Under the pieces are notes generated by a model that was not told the origin of the DNA, searched no databases, and saw only the letters and a list, made by a program, of their open reading frames with translations. The position numbers were made by a program, and so were the translations under genes. A stretch of DNA of 64,000 nucleotides from Didymella arachidicola (lineage: Eukaryota; Ascomycota; Dothideomycetes; Pleosporales; Didymellaceae), in assembly GCA_016630955.3 (NCBI GenBank), contig CM049987.1:1116001-1180000 (forward strand), read 5' to 3'. Positions 1-11,323 of the stretch are shown here, in pieces (positions within the stretch are counted from its first letter, which is position 1; each line of letters opens with the position of its first letter).

Positions 1-924
1 CTCTTTCTCAACTTCAGAACGACTTGTGTTTTTTTCGCTGGCACGCTCAATGGTAGATATCGCAGCCTTGGCCCCAAGTATGTGTGCCCAGAGATCAGGA
101 AACTTGTATCGATCTGAGTAAAGCCTTAGACTCTCTCGTTTGATGACTTCTTCGAAGGCTGCCTCCTCGCTGTAAGTGGCTCTGGATTTTCCCTTCTTGC
201 TCTTCCCTTTGCTATCCCTTTCTTGCCAGTCTTCTATCACTTCTTTGATCTTGGCATTCAAGTATGCTTTTCGGGAACGCTTTGCAAAATCTTTGCGGGT
301 GACCTCTTGGCAGTAATCTTGGATATCGCTGTCCAGAGTGGCTAGCATCTCTTTATTTCTTTCTGTCACATGAAACGAGCCCTTCTTAGAAAGGGGGAGC
401 AACCACCAGCTACTCACAAGTGGATATATCTTATTCCACGCTGCTTGGATCTGTTTGGGCCGTACATTATAACTAGCGAAAGTGCCTGCTAAGTTTCGTG
501 AGCCTATTTCGAGAAGCTCTGTGCGTCCAGATTCATCGCTGGTATCATCATCTTGGGATCCTTCGTCCTCACCACCCGCTCCTCCTTCATCGAAGCTTTC
601 GGAGGTACCAGGAGGGCCTTTAGCCACCGGATTTGGGATTCCGAACGAGGAATGGTCTGCCTCACTCAAATGGTCAACTGTGACTTCTTCGTCGTTTGGA
701 AGAACCCCATCCGGGTACTTGAGTTTTGCTCGTGTGTACTTCGGTCGTAGCACTTGTCCACTCGGTGCAGGCTCATCTTCGGGACCTTTAGAGGTTATTT
801 CGGCCTTCTTTCGCCCATCTTGTCTACGGCGCTCTTTTCTGGACAATTGCTGACTCCCCAGGGGTACGAGCGCCTTAGAAGAAGACCCTAGACCTGGAGA
901 AGGCTCGGGTGCCTGGGCTGACAT
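1..924 (-). CDS. Partial unknown protein, cut by the left window edge
   Basis: On the minus strand an ATG at 924 opens a frame that stays open to the first base of the window, giving at least 308 residues with no stop. The N-terminal half is low-complexity. It has a basic stretch (KERRRQDGRKKAE), then an acidic Gly/Asp/Ser run around residues 115-140. The second half is charged and helical-looking, rich in Lys and Glu, with motifs such as KDFAKRSRKAYLNAKIKE. I do not recognise the family. It is divergent from the cupredoxin gene that starts at 1413. It may be cargo of the element described below or a resident gene. An intron in the missing 3' part cannot be excluded. Confidence 0.6.
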   Translation of the reverse strand, partial: MSAQAPEPSPGLGSSSKALVPLGSQQLSRKERRRQDGRKKAEITSKGPEDEPAPSGQVLRPKYTRAKLKYPDGVLPNDEEVTVDHLSEADHSSFGIPNPVAKGPPGTSESFDEGGAGGEDEGSQDDDTSDESGRTELLEIGSRNLAGTFASYNVRPKQIQAAWNKIYPLVSSWWLLPLSKKGSFHVTERNKEMLATLDSDIQDYCQEVTRKDFAKRSRKAYLNAKIKEVIEDWQERDSKGKSKKGKSRATYSEEAAFEEVIKRESLRLYSDRYKFPDLWAHILGAKAAISTIERASEKNTSRSEVEKE

Positions 925-1412
925 CTCGTACGTTGTCGAAGCGCTGTCAAAGGAGATAGCCTGTAGACAGAAAAAGGATTCTGCAAGCCTCCGAGGTCTG
1001 AGACCAGCTCAGATTCTTCTACTGGGAAATTCACGCAAGAACTAATGCTGATAACAGGCTGAGGCAATAAGCGATATTTGGTTTGTAACAAATCGGTCCT
1101 GCGATCTGCTTGAGTCTCAGTTTGATCTCTCTAAAGTGAGATTGTGCGAGCCTGGAAGTCCTTTTATGCAGGATTACTATCGTCTAAAAATAGAAACAAG
1201 ACTATGGACAGAACCGCGTCCCGGGAGACGGAGAACTGAGTACGCAAGACTGGCGCGGAGCGGGCCGCCAATCCGTCAGACAGTTACCAGTCTCCCGACG
1301 CACGAATCACCGATTCCAGGCAACAACGCTTGCGTCAAAGTGGAAAACTTTATAAAGACACCAAAGTTGAACACCCTAGGGTGAGTTTGCGCTTGGAAAC
1401 AATCCCGTGACG
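925..1412. promoter_or_regulatory. Divergent intergenic region with a TATA-like box
   Basis: This stretch separates the leftward unknown gene from the rightward cupredoxin gene and holds no convincing gene. A TATAAAG at 1351-1357 lies 56 bp before the cupredoxin ATG at 1413 and is a plausible core promoter element for that gene. No operator-like repeat was recognised. Confidence 0.35.
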
Positions 1413-2174
1413 ATGTTGTCACTTTTCAGAACTCGCTTCATACTGGGCATCTTCTCTCACGTTGCGATGGGCTGGTCACTTGGCTCTGGGGTCACGAGTT
1501 CAGCACCCCATTTAGGTTCATGGACTCCCCAATTGACTCCTGCTCTCCCATGGGCTGTCAACACGACAATCGCGCTTGCTTACACGGGTACACAGACGGG
1601 AGCTTCTAAGCCTACAGCTACGGTGGTAGTCGGTAGCAGTGGCAAGTTAGAGTTTTATCCCTCTTCTCTCAATGCCTCGGTTGGGACCGTCGTTGCATTC
1701 AATTTCCTAGGCATCAATCATACTCTCACGCAGAGTGATCTGCATAACCCATGTCAGAAAAATGGCACTCTTGACACGGGCTTCAAGCAGTTCAACCCCA
1801 CGAATGTGAGCGGGAGATTCATTGTAGAGTTGGAGGTCAAGTCTCAGGATCCGCAATGGTTTTTTTGCGCCCAAGAACTCAATAGATCCCACTGCGAAGC
1901 TGGCATGGTATTCGCCCTGAACCCCCGAGGGAGGTTTGAAGAGTTCCTGCACAATGCCTTATCCTCGGCCCCAGTAGCATCCACGACGTCAGAACTGGCA
2001 TGTCACTTACCAACTACGACCCTTGGCAACGCATCTGCCACTCTCACCGAGACTGGAATGCTCCGTCCCGCCAACAATTCGTCGTCTGTTTCTCCATCGA
2101 TCTCGAACGCGGCAGCTTCGCAGGTAGTGATGTCACTTAGCTTAGGAATTGTCGCTCTTGTACTGTTACTTTAG
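1413..2174 (+). CDS. Secreted, probably GPI-anchored cupredoxin-domain protein
   Basis: An intronless 253-residue protein. It starts with a hydrophobic signal-like segment (residues 1-25), then a plastocyanin-like domain. The expected type 1 copper ligands are visible: His in GINHTLTQS, Cys in WFFCAQE, His in RSHCEAG and Met in GMVFALNP. Many NxS/T sites and a Ser/Thr-rich tail follow. The C-terminus ends in a hydrophobic run (SLSLGIVALVLLL) typical of a GPI-anchor signal. This matches the fungal 'extracellular serine-rich protein' group of cupredoxins. Their role is poorly known; cell-surface copper binding or oxidation is inferred. An in-frame GTG lies just upstream; ATG 1413 is preferred because a TATA-like box precedes it. 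Confidence 0.8.
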   Translation: MLSLFRTRFILGIFSHVAMGWSLGSGVTSSAPHLGSWTPQLTPALPWAVNTTIALAYTGTQTGASKPTATVVVGSSGKLEFYPSSLNASVGTVVAFNFLGINHTLTQSDLHNPCQKNGTLDTGFKQFNPTNVSGRFIVELEVKSQDPQWFFCAQELNRSHCEAGMVFALNPRGRFEEFLHNALSSAPVASTTSELACHLPTTTLGNASATLTETGMLRPANNSSSVSPSISNAAASQVVMSLSLGIVALVLLL

Positions 2175-2408
2175 GTAGAACTTCATCGTAGATACATCAT
2201 TGCAGCGACATTCGCCTCCTACCTTTGCAGCTTGCGCTTGTTCAGTGCTCGTCATCTCATCCATGAGCTAGGCAATAACGCTACCACAGGTGAGTGCTAA
2301 TTGTGACCTAAGATAACTAATTTATAGTAAAAGGACGTGCGTGACTTTTGGTATATTCCCAACCACATTCAGGCCGACGGAGCCAGAACGGTTCTCTCCG
2401 AATTTAGG

Positions 2409-3105
2409 TAACGTCCCCACCACCATAGCGAGAATCACGGTGTGCCGAGATTGACCAATAGGAGCGCAGGGTTGACGACTCTTTCAACACAGCTTCCTCC
2501 TCAAAGTAAGCACAACAATGTGGTTTTCTCCATCGCTCTAGCAGTAATGTCAATCCAAGCGAGCCGGGACGCACGGTGTAACGGGACACCTTCTCTTCTG
2601 GAAGCTCGGAATGTGCTCAACGCGCTTTTATACGAACAGACGCAGTGCACACCCATTCTGCAGCTCGCGCTCTTCCAACACATTGGCCTCCGACGCCGAA
2701 AAGCGTGTTGTTGACCATGCTGTCGCTCTTTTCATCATTGCCATCTTTCAATTCGCCTCTGATACCCCCCTGTTCGTTCGCGCCAGCATTCGATTATGAA
2801 GTGCTTGGTGGGCTAGAAAGAAAGCCAAGATGTAAGAGGTCAAGATTGCAGACTCAGAGGGTCTAATTAAAGTAGGGAGTGTGCGTACTGGCAGTTTCTC
2901 CGCGCAAACGGCAAGAGTTTCAAAACGCGTCCCACCAGCCGTGCGTCTTAAGCGACGGTTGGCGGCAATAGCGTGCTGCGGGCTGCATTCCATGCTGTGG
3001 CTGAGGCCTGTGGCTTCCGTTTTCATTCCTTATTCCCGGCCATGCAGACAACCGTTTCCCCGCCCGCAGTCGCGCTCAATTCTGTTGCGTAGAGGCCACA
3101 ATAAC
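2409..3105 (+). repeat. Left arm (A) of a diverged long inverted repeat
   Basis: This segment is similar, in inverted orientation, to about 8450-9055. The best blocks are 2548-2580 (containing CAATCCAAGCGAGCCGGGAC) against 8914-8951, and 2880-2975 (containing GGCAGTTTCTCCGCGCA) against 8600-8690. Weaker matches continue to about 3105. The outer end begins TAACGTCCC, the same as the outer end of arm B and of the 919-bp element at 10541. No transposase frame is visible. It is either one arm of a large element enclosing the NLR gene or an independent copy of a short transposon. Arm limits are approximate. Confidence 0.7.
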
Positions 3106-3518
3106 AGTTTTCATAAGCTTGATCGATGCTCAAGAATGACTATCGGCTCATTATAGGCACGAGAAATGTTCTGAAGGCGAGAAGAGCTCGTAGTGTATTC
3201 ATAGTGTAACAATTCATGAAATCATACGCATCAATACTGAATCTTTCGTGCTTCTCTAGAACATTTCGCAAATTCTAAAACCGTGTCCAGGTGTGCTATG
3301 GTGTACCTTGACTTGTAGAGACGGCGGTAGCTCTAATTAGTCAAGCTCGCGCTCGGCCCGAACCACATGACGGCACCTTGACGATCCTATCGCGAAGCGA
3401 AAGATACCAGGTAGAGTGAGCTGAAAATCTAAATTGCATTTTCCAATGCAATAGAAGCGGCGACTAACCCACATTTGAAAGGTGAACGATGCATGAAAAG
3501 CAGGACAAGAATAGCTAA

Positions 3519-6500
3519 TTACACCCAGCCCTCTGTAGCTCTAGAAGCTGCCTGATCGACACCTAGTTCCGACAAAAGCCTCATACTTCTGTCCCAACGT
3601 CCAGGATCGAAGATTTGTGGATCGTGATCTTTCGAGGCCATTTCTGTTGCATGCTGCAGCGCTGTTTTTTCAGACTCATCCTCTGCATTTGTCTCGATGC
3701 CGACGATATGGAAAAGATAGTGCAGACATTCCTTGGTAATGGACCCACTGATCGCAGCACAGTGCAGTATTGTCCTGCTTTGTAAGTCTTTTTGTGTCAG
3801 ATCGACACCGTGTTCCCTCAGGGTCTCCAAAACTCGGACGCTGCATTCCGAAGTCGAAGCGCACAAGTGTCCTAGGTTTTGTCCTTTTCTGTCGACAAAC
3901 AAAGAGCTTCTTTTGACCGAAAGCAATTGTTGGCAGATATCGACATTTAACCCAAGCCAGTGGCTTTTGAAGTAGCACGCCAACGGTGAGTTGCCAGATG
4001 CGTCCAGCTCTGAACCGTCTAGCCCCTTATCGAGCAGGAACTGTATTGTCTCATGCCGAACCCTAGAGGTTGTAGACAACAGGTGATGGAGCAAATTTCT
4101 ACCCCTGGTGTCCTTCGACGCCACTAGGCTTGGTCTTGTTGCTACAGCCTCGTCGAGAAGGACGGTGATTGTTTCAAGATCTCCACTCCGTGCGGCGTGG
4201 TGAAGAGCATTGAGTCCCTCGTCGTCCGTCAAGTCAGGCTCAACACCCAGGGAAAGTAGAACAGCGACCGCGTCATGGTCGCCAGCTCGGCTGGCAAGAT
4301 GCAGTGCGTTCTGCTGCTTCAGATTTCTTCCAAATGGATTTGCACCTCTAGACACTAGCTTCTCGAGGATCCACGCACTTCTCGGCTCTCCATATTCAAC
4401 ACAATGCAATGGGTGCTCATGCTGGTAGTCTCTGATCGTCAGACTGGTTCTAGCATCTGCGAGCATCGCATCAAGCACGCTTTCGCGGTGCGTTGCTATA
4501 TCCGCATAAATTGCATCGATGTCGTCTTCTTCGAAGTCCATCAAATCCAACAAGCGCTCTACCCTCCAGTACGGGTTGGTCCAATCGTCGTCATACTTTG
4601 GTCCGTGCAGAGTCTTACGTAAAGTGAGATGCAGTGGGGATTCGTTGTATCCGGACAGAGCGTTCGGATCAGCCCCACGCTCCAGAAGGAACTTGGTCAT
4701 GGCTGAATTGCCCGTCAAGGCCGCGAAGTGTAAAGGAGTCAGACCAGCTGAAATGCACGAGATTTGGGAGTCGGACTCCGGAACCAATAACCGGTGAGGG
4801 GTATCGGTCTTCGCAGTGTTCCGAGACCGCGACTTCCGATGGACACCGGCATCGATGGCCAGACCGCTGTCTATAAGCAATCCTACTATGGATCTGTGGC
4901 CGAACTTGACGCTGTAGTGAAGTGGAGTCATGTTGTCGATGTCCGTCGTGCCTGCCGGAACGCCTTGTGAGAGCAGAAACTCGACAAGACTGAGGCTACA
5001 GTACGCGTTGTTGGTAGCGTGATGCAAAACGCTTTTTCCCTGGCTATCGTGTCGTGAGGCGTCAGCGCTGTTTCTGAGTAGGAGCTCAACAATGGCTCTG
5101 TGGCTCTCAGCTGCAGCCGCATTGAGAGCATTGCTATAGAGACCGCTCTGTTTGTTGACATCGGCACCATCATGAATGAGCAGCTGTACTATTGCCTGAT
5201 GGCCTGCAGCCGAAGCTGACTGGAGCGCATTGCCGTATTTGCCACCTTGCGCATTGATGTCTGCTTTGTTTTCGAGTAGCATCTTGACTATCAGCTCATG
5301 GCCTTCGTATGAAGCTGCCTGAAGTGGGTTGCCGTAATCTTGACTCTGTGCATCCACATCAGCGCCTGCCTCGAGCAGCGTCCGGACTACCTGCTCGTGG
5401 CCTCTACGTGAAGCTGCATGGAGTGCGTTGCCGTAGCGTCCGCCTCGTGTGTTGACCTCAGCACCTTGGTCCAGCAACAGCTTCGTAATCGTACTCAGGC
5501 CTAAAAGGGCTGCATAGTAGAGCGGCGTAGCTGCGCTTTCTAAGCCTTTTCTTAGGTCTAGTTCTGCCCAAGGTCTGTCCGGATCGTACAATCTAATCCA
5601 GTTGAGATATACGGGGTTGTCGGCTGACATCAGAGTCATCGCAAGTAGACTTCCTTCCGTCTCGTCTTGCGTCTTTTGAAGATGGCTGCTCCAGAACTCA
5701 GCTGCGTACATTGCGAGTGCTGATATGCCGAGAACCTCTGTCGACAAAGGTTGCCGAAACTGGAGCAGGTACATTAAAGAGCCTTTCGATATCGTGTCAT
5801 GGTAATCGAAGTCTTGCATGCTGAACCGCTTTGCCTCTCCTTGCTTGATCCTGTCTGACACCAGGTACTCTTGGACCGAATAATGTGCTAGAGCGATGAT
5901 TCGCTGTGGAGGGCCCGAACTTCTTTCTGCCTTATTTGTTGTAACGATGACCAGACTTGAGCAGATGTTCAGCGCTTCTAGAGGGTCTTCTAGCACTTCA
6001 TCACGGTCGAACGCGCGGTTGCCTGTCACATCAATGGCGACGACTTCCGCAACCTCTTCGACAGACAGTGGCCGCGCAGAGAAGGTCAGCCACTGCAGGA
6101 TGCGCATCGCGTATTTAAAGTCTCGGCTGCTGATTTCGCAGAGGATGCGGTCGTATGTCTGGTCCAAATCCTCTGGCAAACTGGCGAGTGACTCTCGCAG
6201 CATCACTCGATTGCGACACTCTCCTAACGTGTCAAGCTGGCATACTGCCCATCGAAACCTATGCTCTTGTCAGCTTTGGCTCTGCAGGTAGCTATGTAAA
6301 CACACATACATCCCACGAGCTCCGCGCATGAGTGCCGTCTCGATATCCTGCCTGACAGCAGCATCTTTGTTCCATTTTGCCAAAGTCTTGTCGTCAGACA
6401 GCCTTTGCCGAACGTATCGTTGTATGTCTTTGTCCACTACGTCCCTCTGAAGACAGATAGTGTCCTGTTCCTTAACATAGCTCTCCAAAGAGCTCTCGAT

Positions 6501-7847
6501 GTCCCGCTCTTTGCGGCTGGTCATGAGCAAATGCATGTTGTCACACTGCCACACAGCCACTGTCTCAAGCACGTCCATCAGCTCTGGCCGTTGTGTACAT
6601 TCATCAAGCGCGTCAAGAACGACGTAGACGTGCGTGAACTGTTGCATTACCTGCGATAGTACCTCCAGAAGCGCATGGGAGGATGGCTGTCGACGTCCGT
6701 TGTCGCAAGTTGAGAATAACGCTTCAACGCCCTTGGGTATCGTAACCGAACGCTGCAACAGCTGGGAGAGCAACGAGCGGAGCACCAGCTCTGGATCCTG
6801 TTTCTGCGCGTCGTTGAAGTCAAAGTAGAAGTAGGCTGTCACCATACTGGCGCCATCTTGGCAGTGCTGCAGCAGATGCTCGATGATGGTGGAGCTCAGG
6901 ATCGTCTTTCCGCATCCTGGTATCCCATACAGCCACAGTCGCGACGCAGCACCCTCCTTCCACTCTGCGAATCTTGCGTTGTGCAGCAGCCAGAGTCCAG
7001 TCTCAGCCTGTCGCTGCTTGTGCGCTTTATGGTAGTTGGTAGACGGGTCAGGCGCCGAGAGCCAGCTGCAGATCTTGCCAAGTTTCTCTTCTTGATCATG
7101 GCTACGACCCTTATGCTTTAGAATAGCCGCGCTCCTTAGCCGCTCGAGTGCGTTCTCTTTGCCTTCGCCATAGATAAGCGGTAAGTGGACGCTGAATATA
7201 CCAAACAGACAATACGCTTCATCTTCTTCCTCTGTCGTCTGCCGATTCGCTGCCCACGAGAACCGCGTGGCAACGTCAAACTCGGACAAGTCGCTTCGTG
7301 ACAGAGCTTCGACAGGTATTCCTGTTATCTCGTGTATGAGGTGCTTGAGCGATCCCTTGTCACCTAGCCGTGCTCTGTCTTTAGAAAAGAACTCAACGGA
7401 GTGGGGAGCCAGAAGTTCCTGGAGGGTCCAGCCTCGGCGAAACCACCTGCTCTGCCTAAACGCCGACTCGCCACCATCTTCCAGAGTATTCATCTCGACG
7501 TCTGAAAGGAAGACATAGCACTTTTTAGCGTTCTGGTACCAGCGAAACATAGAGTTAATCGCTTTCGACAGTTCTGTGTTGTTCGCCTTGTCAATGCAGC
7601 AGGTGTCTAACCAGAAGTAGTCCAGGCCGTCGCGCTTAGCTTGCGCAGCGCAGAAGAAGATCTTCTGGTAGCCACCCTTGAGCCTTGCGTCGACATCCTC
7701 TATGTCTCTGTAGTTGTGAAGATCCTTGTAGGCCACCTCCTGCCCATCCCAAGTGTGTGACAGGATCGCGTAGGGGGGAATCTGGTCGCCGACCAAGTCG
7801 TCGGTCCAGCCAAGCCTGCCATTATCTGCAGTGTATAGCAGTCGCAT
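3519..7847 (-). CDS. HET-NACHT-ankyrin NOD-like receptor (NLR)
   Basis: Two exons (7847-6310 and 6258-3519, with a 51-bp intron at 6259-6309) encode 1425 residues. An N-terminal HET domain shows PPYAILSHTW (about 24-33), YFWLDTCCIDK (about 78-88) and RGWTLQELLAP (about 138-148). A NACHT NTPase follows, with Walker A GIPGCGKT (about 308-315) and Walker B VLDALDE (about 410-416). FRWAVCQLDTL, typical of fungal NLRs, comes just after the splice. From about residue 750 to the end run roughly a dozen ankyrin repeats. Proteins of this build sense non-self or stress through the repeats and trigger regulated cell death through HET. All key motifs are present, so it looks functional. ATG 7847 is preferred because HET proteins usually begin MRLL-; the frame extends upstream to 8180 without homology. 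The gene lies between two inverted repeat arms, and NLRs are recurrent Starship cargo. Confidence 0.92.
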
Positions 7848-8449
7848 AGGTTCGTGTGTATATCTGTTTGCACGCGCGGTAGAAGTGTGCCAGCCCGGCG
7901 TCGAAGCAGGCTGGAGGGATCGATAGCGCACGGCGGCTCGCTCGCGAAGGGCGTGGATGTCGTCGAATGCAGCAGTTGAGCTGGCTGCAAGTGCTAAGCA
8001 GTGGGCTGCTAGATCAGTTGTTAAGGAAGCAGTCTTCATGTACCAGTGCATAAGGCTGTTAGGGGGAGCAGGCTGCGGTTTGAACACCCAGAGCGGGAGG
8101 CTCAGCCTGCCTGCCAGCTGACGCGAGGTTGGCCGAGCAGACCTGACAACACATGACCGCGCGATACTGGAGTAATGCAAATCAAAAGGCAGCTCTTATC
8201 TAGGAAGGCAATGCGGTGGTGCAGAAGACGCGATGCAGAGGCCAACGGTAGAGATGTTATTAGATGTTGATGTAGCGTGCTAGTTAGTTGCGCAAGGACA
8301 CGCTGACCCTAGGGATTCCGTGTCGCTTCCCCGCTGCGCCAACTTGCTTCATCGTCTGCTGAGGCACTGTTTGCCTTGCGATATTATTTAGAAGAGGCCC
8401 ACGCGTAGGCAGAATGCCACCGAATACAGCAAACGCGCAGAAGTTGTCG

Positions 8450-9055
8450 CTGCAGCGTCTCGCCTAACTACGCAACGAAGACGAGTCACAACAGGGAATG
8501 GGCTGCCTGCAGGACCGGAAATAAGAACAGGGTGAAGTCAGGTGATTCACGGAATCCACAGCGTGCACTGCCCCTTGGAGACATTTCAGCACGCTACTGC
8601 CCCCAAATCTCGGTTAAGACGCACGGCCGGTGGGACGCGTTTCGAAAATTTTGTCTTCTGCGCGGAGAAACTGCCGGATGCACACTCCTCACCTTAACTT
8701 AACCTTCTGAGGCTGCAGCTGTGAACTTCCCCATCTCAGCTTCTCTCCTAGCCCGCCGAGTTCCTTCTGGACATGTCTTGTCGCGAATTCACAGAGGGGT
8801 ATTGGACAAGAGTTGGTAGAGGGACCTTACAAAATCAGCGACAATACAGTCAACGATGCAGTTTACGTTGCCGGCGTCTGATAAGGTAGTAATTTATCCG
8901 AAGTAAAAAGTGTCCCGGCACACCGTGCGTCCCGGCTCGCTTGGATTGACATTAGGCTTAAAACAACCTTCAGTTTACGGCAGCATCGTTAAAAGCGAGA
9001 AGTGTTGCTGTTTTCTCGTCATGGTGGGTTTCTCGCAACGCAAGGCGGGACGTTA
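8450..9055 (-). repeat. Right arm (B) of the diverged long inverted repeat
   Basis: This is the inverted partner of 2409-3105. Its outer (right) end reads GGGACGTTA at 9047-9055, mirroring TAACGTCCC at 2409. If TA is the target duplication, the enclosed unit would be 2411-9053. Similarity to arm A is clear but degenerate, roughly three quarters in the best blocks by eye. No open reading frame of note. The 7848-8449 stretch between the NLR start and this arm shows no gene and presumably includes the NLR promoter. Confidence 0.65.
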
Positions 9056-9898
9056 GCCGCCAATGTCGGCGATTCGCACCGATGCCGAACCGCGAATGGC
9101 TCAAACACATCACGGAATACGGTACACAATTTGTCGGTCAGTGGCTAAACATAGCATTAGGTACACTATGTATGTCTAGATTCTACAATCTGACGGCGGC
9201 GATCCCCAACCACGACCCTCCGTAGCATTGCTGCGGCAATGAACTCGAATGTTCGCATGCTCGACTTCTTCATTGTACTTCTCCAAGCAACTACTGCCCC
9301 CGGTGATATTTAAAAAGTCTACGACTACGCCATTCAAGCCAGAACATTCCCTAGAAACTCTTAGCGTCAAGCCTACTTGAATGCCAATAATTTTTCTCAC
9401 CACCCAATAGCAGCAGGTCCATTTGGAACGGTGCTTGGTATGCGTACTTGTGCAATTTGATCCCCTGCACAGTTAAGTGGAATTGCATTGGCGACTATTG
9501 GCAAAAATGTGTTGTTTTGGAAGCTTAGAGTAGCCTGACAAGAGTAGTTGCGAAAGTTCACGAGTCTATACTAGTCAGGTTCTTGGTGGAAGGATTATCG
9601 AAATGACCTACTGGTATTGCAAATGACCACCAGCTTTTACCTGCAGGACTGGATCGGCCAGAATTGGGAGGGCTTGGTCGAAAGGCAAGATCTGTGCGAC
9701 TACCAATGCGATCCAGAATGTAACGTATAGCATGTAGATCATGGTTGCAACAAGGGCTGTGAACCTTTACGGTGGGCAGATAGATCTGACTTCTTTCTGG
9801 ACGTCTTATACTTCACAGAGATCCCAGAGCAGGTTTCCAGGAGTTGGCTGCCGGGGGTCGGGTCCTGGACCCATACGTCTCAAAACTGTTAACGGGCA
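9056..9898. other. Intergenic stretch, no gene seen
   Basis: Only short unsupported frames occur here. I see no RNA gene and no strong repeat beyond the neighbouring arm B. Confidence 0.5.
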
Positions 9899-10489
9899 AT
9901 GGCAAGTTTTGAAGCGGGCTACACGATTGAAGTTTGCCTGTATACTGAAGCACCTACTATAAACAGCATCTCAAGCTCGACTCAAGCACCTGCTGCCGCG
10001 TTGGTCGTCGTCATGTTTCCTAGTCACCCGTCTTATGTTGCTGCACCTCACTGTGATCTGGCAATCCAATTCGCAGTCCCAAATAAGCATGTAGTGGAAC
10101 GAATCCTAAAAGACTGTGAACAGGAGGATGATATTCGCTTGAAAGCAGCTGCCAATGTCCTGCATAGCAAGGTGAGCGCCCTGGCCCGCCTGATGTGTCG
10201 CCACCGCATCAAAGTACGCAGACTTCGCAGCAACGAACTGGGTATCACTCTGTTCTTACCACCGCCCCCCTGCCCTGCTCCCAATGCACGAACGATGTCT
10301 CGTCTACGCTGCAGCTTCACGCCGAAGCTTCAGATAATTCACGAGGAAGATGTATATGGAGGGGAGTTCGCTGAAAGCACTGACTGGATCACTATGTATG
10401 AATATATGCCTAGACAGAAGAGGGATGCTGTGTACATAGTACCCGGAAAACATACAACCGGCATGGAATTCTGTATCCAAAAGGGTTAG
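9899..10489 (+). CDS. Hypothetical protein, possibly a fragment
   Basis: An ATG-initiated frame of 196 codons with a mixed, protein-like composition (for example KHVVERILKDCEQEDDIR and STDWITMYEYMPRQKRDA), but no domain I recognise. A short in-phase upstream exon is possible. It lies inside the putative giant transposon, just left of a short inverted-repeat element that starts 51 bp after its stop, so truncation of a longer gene cannot be excluded. Confidence 0.35.
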   Translation: MASFEAGYTIEVCLYTEAPTINSISSSTQAPAAALVVVMFPSHPSYVAAPHCDLAIQFAVPNKHVVERILKDCEQEDDIRLKAAANVLHSKVSALARLMCRHRIKVRRLRSNELGITLFLPPPPCPAPNARTMSRLRCSFTPKLQIIHEEDVYGGEFAESTDWITMYEYMPRQKRDAVYIVPGKHTTGMEFCIQKG

Positions 10490-10540
10490 ATAAAACATTC
10501 CTGTAGATATGACGCTACTGTGTATGCTCTCTAAATTATG

Positions 10541-10676
10541 TAACGTCCCTCCCTGAGTGGCGAGAAGGCCGCCGTGACGAGAAATACAAGAGGTACTTCG
10601 CCTTCACACAGCTCAAGCTCTGCGCAACACTCAGCATATGCTCTGGTATCATGCGCATTGCGTGCTGTAGGTACTA
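10541..10676 (+). repeat. Left terminal inverted repeat of the 919-bp element
   Basis: 136 bp, identical to the reverse complement of 11324-11459. It begins TAACGTCCCTCCCTGAGTGG. Confidence 0.9.
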
Positions 10677-11323
10677 ACGTCCATCCGGTGTAAGCGAGAA
10701 TTCGCCCACACCGAGATGGATCCGACTTCCAGCCCACTCAACCTTCATCAAAGACGTGCAGAGACTTACAATCAACGTACCGTTGTCTTTTGTGAATTCT
10801 TCCTTCTATTCACACCTCAAAGTGTGAAAATTACGGCGGTGGTTGTCGTGCTGCTAGCGATTTCGCAAGTAGTATCTAACAGTGCGACCCCCTCCAGTCC
10901 GACTGTGCTAACAGCCGTTGCGATTTCTCTGGTTCTAGCGTGCTAGAAAGATAGGCCCAGTTGGAAGATACATGGTCGCAACTTATTCTTCGAGGCCTTC
11001 GAGTCGGTGAAGTACGCATTTGAAGATCATCACACACACACAATTTATTTACGCCCGGCGGCCGAGCCGAAAGGGCTACTAACGCTATCTGACACTACAC
11101 TGCGTATGCTACATCGCGGCCTCACTAGCCCCTGTGTCTTCTTTGACTCGCTTCTCCACGCCACTTGTTGTCCACGTCAAAGCCCTTGCTTGATACCTAC
11201 GTCGCTCGTTCTCTATCTATCGTCTCTCATCAGATGCTTGTGTGTTAGTGTTGTTAGAGGCAGGCTGGCTCAGAGTCGGCACCTCCAAGAGATTCCCTAA
11301 GTTAAAGGTATAAGTGTGTTCAA

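Noticed and set aside
7848..8180. N-terminal extension of the NLR reading frame by 111 codons
   Set aside because: The added residues have no HET similarity and look like upstream sequence; HET proteins usually start at MRLL-, here ATG 7847.
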